From NCBI GenBank assembly GCA_036939755.1, contig JALLAZ010001166.1, forward strand, positions 1 through 20,788: a DNA stretch of 20,788 bases, read 5' to 3'. A program made the translations under genes and the position numbers. The DNA comes from Stephanodiscus triporus (Eukaryota; Bacillariophyta; Thalassiosirophyceae; Thalassiosirales; Thalassiosiraceae). The notes under the pieces were generated by a model that saw nothing but the letters and a program-made list of their open reading frames with translations, was not told where the DNA came from and did not search any database. Below are positions 18,729-20,788 of the stretch, one piece after another (position 1 is the first letter of the stretch; each line of letters starts with the position of its first letter).

Positions 18729-20605
18729 CTATCTTCGTAACATTCTGCTCCTCTTCCCGCGTTGATGTCCATTCATTTTCCTTCCTGACGTCTTGAAATT
18801 CTTTATCATGTCCAGCCATTCCTTGTCCATGTCATCGTTCAGAATCAGCGACTTAAAAGATGCAGGCAGTGGTGTCAGGGCCTGTCCGGCTAGTTTCGTG
18901 TCGCTGCAGTCAACATGGGTATTATCATTCACTGCCCCACGAAAAAAACAACCATGCTGAAATTCGAGTTAATATCGAACAATTGAGTTAATGAATGAAT
19001 ATGACTGAATGACACGAGAAGCACTCACCTCTGCGAATAGGTGAGTGTGTTCTGGCAAAGATGCCACCTAGGGGACGTCGTACGAAGTGCATACTATGAG
19101 AAAATGTCAATGAAGGCAATCGTGGCGCAACACGCAATCATCGGGAAGATGACTCGCCATGGGGTTTATGAATACCTGAACATTCAAGTAAATGTGTTGG
19201 CCGACGAAGTAAAGTTCATTCTCTTTCATATCCAGCGTAAGGTTTTTCATGTTCTGATCCTGCATGGCTACGCTCCTCGCCTCTTTGGTCAGAATTTCCG
19301 AGTACACGAACCCGGCGGCCTCCCATCGTACTCTCCACCAATCGTCACTAGGGGGGGGGTATGTCAGGAAGAGCAGAGCGATCGTCATATCGAGGAGTTT
19401 TTTTTAGCGTCTCATTCGAGGTATTGAACTTCCGATTGACAGCACTGTTCCGCCCGACTCACTTGTGCACCTCGACGTGATGCCATCCTCCCCAATTGGA
19501 GTGCGTCACGAAGATCAACGCCGCCTTCCTGAACGCGGTTGCGTAATTCGGCTGATAGTTCCTCCCAACGTGTTCCGTCTTCGAGGATGTGCAAGGAGGG
19601 GGGGGGACACGCATCGGGTTAAGTCCTTTTTTCCCCAAGGACGGGATGGCAAATTAAATCACGGCGTATTGTCGTTCGGGACGTACGAATTCTACCACCC
19701 ATGCGGCGTCCACCGTCCGATCCGGCCACCACGGTCCCCGAGAGAAGTCGTGCTCCACGACGTGTTCCTCCTTATCGGGCACGATCGACTGCATCACAGC
19801 GTCGTGACTGCCCTCGACACACTGCACGAATTCCAAACCGTGGGTGACGAACCACGACGTGGATATGCCCCTGCCGCATCCGACGTCAAGGACGGATTTG
19901 ATTCCCAAATGCGTGACCTTCGCATCGCATTTGGGGAAGGGAAGGTGGGGTGGGGTGGGGTGGGGGGAGTCGGAGACGAAGTGAGTTCTGCGATGATTCG
20001 CCTGTTACGGGCCGTGATTCCCCACTTACCATGTGTTTCCACAGCGATGGAGAAACTCCCAGCGGCTAAGCGGAGAGGACGTATATTGTATGTAATATGA
20101 CATGTGGTAAATTCGAGTCGAGGAGATGTCGTCGGGCGCCGAAAGCGCGATGTATATTAATATTCATCCACGCGCGCGCACGGGTACAATATATACAATA
20201 ACTCACGTCGAACTCGGTAAATCCTCCCAAGTGCGGCTTGTCGCCCTTTCCGCCGTAAAAGGAACGCCGTATGCCCTTCTCTTCCGCCTCGGATATGCGA
20301 ACGGACGGCAGAGCCACCGCCTTCCCGCGGGGGATGGTCAAGCCGATGGCGGGGATGACGTCGTCGCCTCGACCCTCGTCGCCGCCGCGATCGTCGTCTC
20401 CGTCGTCGCCGCCGCCCGGCGGAGGAGGAGGCGGACGATCGCCGTCGGGAATCGTCGTCGTCATCTCGGCGCGTTGTTGTTCGCGAACGGCGCGGTCGTG
20501 GAAGGCGTATTGGTTCTGGACCATGTTCGCGACGAGGAAGAATGTTGCGCAGACGTTGATCAGGGCGCTGACGCCAGGCGACGATAGGCATCGCGGTAGT
20601 CCCAT
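18729..20605 (-). CDS. Membrane-anchored SAM-dependent methyltransferase, seven exons
   Basis: Exons 20605-20207, 20065-20030, 19917-19687, 19578-19463, 19347-19158, 19067-19029 and 18956-18729 give 412 residues. Every join keeps frame and restores family-like sequence: GGFTEFD|PLGVSPSLWKHM|VTHLGIKSVLDVGCGRG|...VVEF|TEHVGRNY...|...VFINPM|VASLPEHTHLFAE|HGCF. SAM motif I is VLDVGCGRG at 154-162. A hydrophobic stretch at about residues 12-28 (VSALINVCATFFLVANMV) suggests a signal anchor, followed by a Pro/Gly/Asp-rich stem, so the enzyme probably faces the secretory lumen. Similar proteins are common in diatoms; substrate unknown. Donors are GTGAGT, GTAAGT, GTACGT, GTGAGT, GCGAGT (a GC donor) and GTGAGT; acceptors end in AG. 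A weak alternative GT donor at 19133 would add eight residues. Exons 2 and 6 are 36 and 39 bp. Tail-to-tail with eL29. Confidence 0.85.
19068..19157 (-). other. Apparent GC-AG intron (intron 5 of the methyltransferase)
   Basis: 90 bp, beginning GCGAGT and ending CCCTAG. Chosen because it joins VFINPM to VASLPEHTHLFAE without gap or extra residues. If retained, translation ends after 16 more codons (ASHLPDDCVLRHDCLH) at a TGA at 19107. Confidence 0.6.
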
Positions 20606-20788
20606 GATCGTGCTCTTCGCGTGTCCTATCCCTCCGCGGCCCGATCTCCGCCGCCAACGACGACGACTAAGGAGGAGAAAAACACCAACAAAAAAAAATG
20701 GAGCGTTCCTAAAATAGCTGCGCCAGATCTACCATAGACCGGGGTTTAAGCACCAGCTAATGTTTTAGGATGCGACAGCTAAATCGTT
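20606..20788. promoter_or_regulatory. Upstream region of the methyltransferase, window end
   Basis: 183 bp before the start codon; probably part of the promoter. It contains an imperfect inverted repeat, CCTAAAATAGCTG (20708-20720) against CAGCTAATGTTTTAGG (20754-20769), 13 pairs with a three-base bulge. No 12-mer copy seen here. Confidence 0.4.

Noticed and set aside
19465..20100. 211-residue plus-strand frame across the methyltransferase
   Set aside because: It runs through both exons and introns of the opposite gene. The minus strand shows SAM motif I and consistent splice sites.

Overview
The window looks like nuclear DNA from a stramenopile alga, most probably a diatom. The reasons are short spliceosomal introns (72 to 464 bp, mostly GT-AG), a very short ribosomal protein eL29, a heat shock factor with a long disordered N-terminus, a membrane-anchored methyltransferase of a type common in diatoms, a candidate plastid pre-sequence, and GC-rich exons separated by AT-richer spacers. 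I see no bacterial operon, CRISPR array, tRNA or rRNA gene. The taxonomic call is inference from protein character, not from a search.

Layout. Positions 3-3667 form one apparently complete cut-and-paste transposon of the Tc1/mariner/pogo type. It has TA target sites, near-perfect terminal inverted repeats, repeated subterminal motifs and one intact two-intron transposase gene (-). Seven host genes follow: an organelle-type 16S rRNA methyltransferase RsmH (+, 3853-5487); an oligopeptidase B/prolyl oligopeptidase S9A peptidase (-, 5968-8888, one intron); a bacterial-looking MGT-type glycosyltransferase (+, 9553-11097, no intron); a heat shock transcription factor (-, 11459-14053, one inferred intron); an RRM protein with a 52-base poly(G) tract inside the RRM and Q/P/Y/H-rich and RGG-rich tails (+, 14564-16162); ribosomal protein eL29 split by a 464-bp intron (+, 17785-18428); and an S-adenosylmethionine methyltransferase in seven exons (-, 18729-20605).

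Architecture. Apart from RRM/eL29, neighbouring host genes alternate strand, giving head-to-head promoters (8889-9552 and 14054-14563) and tail-to-tail 3' ends. An exact 12-mer, ACGTAGGAATAG, occurs three times, each time in upstream DNA of gene starts (POP/GT, HSF/RRM, eL29), and is a candidate shared promoter element. The genes do not form one pathway. The set is housekeeping and regulatory (organelle rRNA modification, proteolysis, stress transcription, RNA binding, translation) plus two enzymes of unknown substrate.

Reading notes. Several gene models (transposase, POP, HSF, eL29, methyltransferase) were assembled by matching splice sites, reading phase and family conservation. They need transcript evidence. 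One N at 9391 sits between two identical 72-bp blocks and probably marks an assembly join. No fundamentally new system is evident. The strongest leads are the shared 12-mer, the poly(G) tract inside an RRM, the microexons and apparent GC-AG intron of the methyltransferase, and the intact transposon with unusual catalytic spacing.
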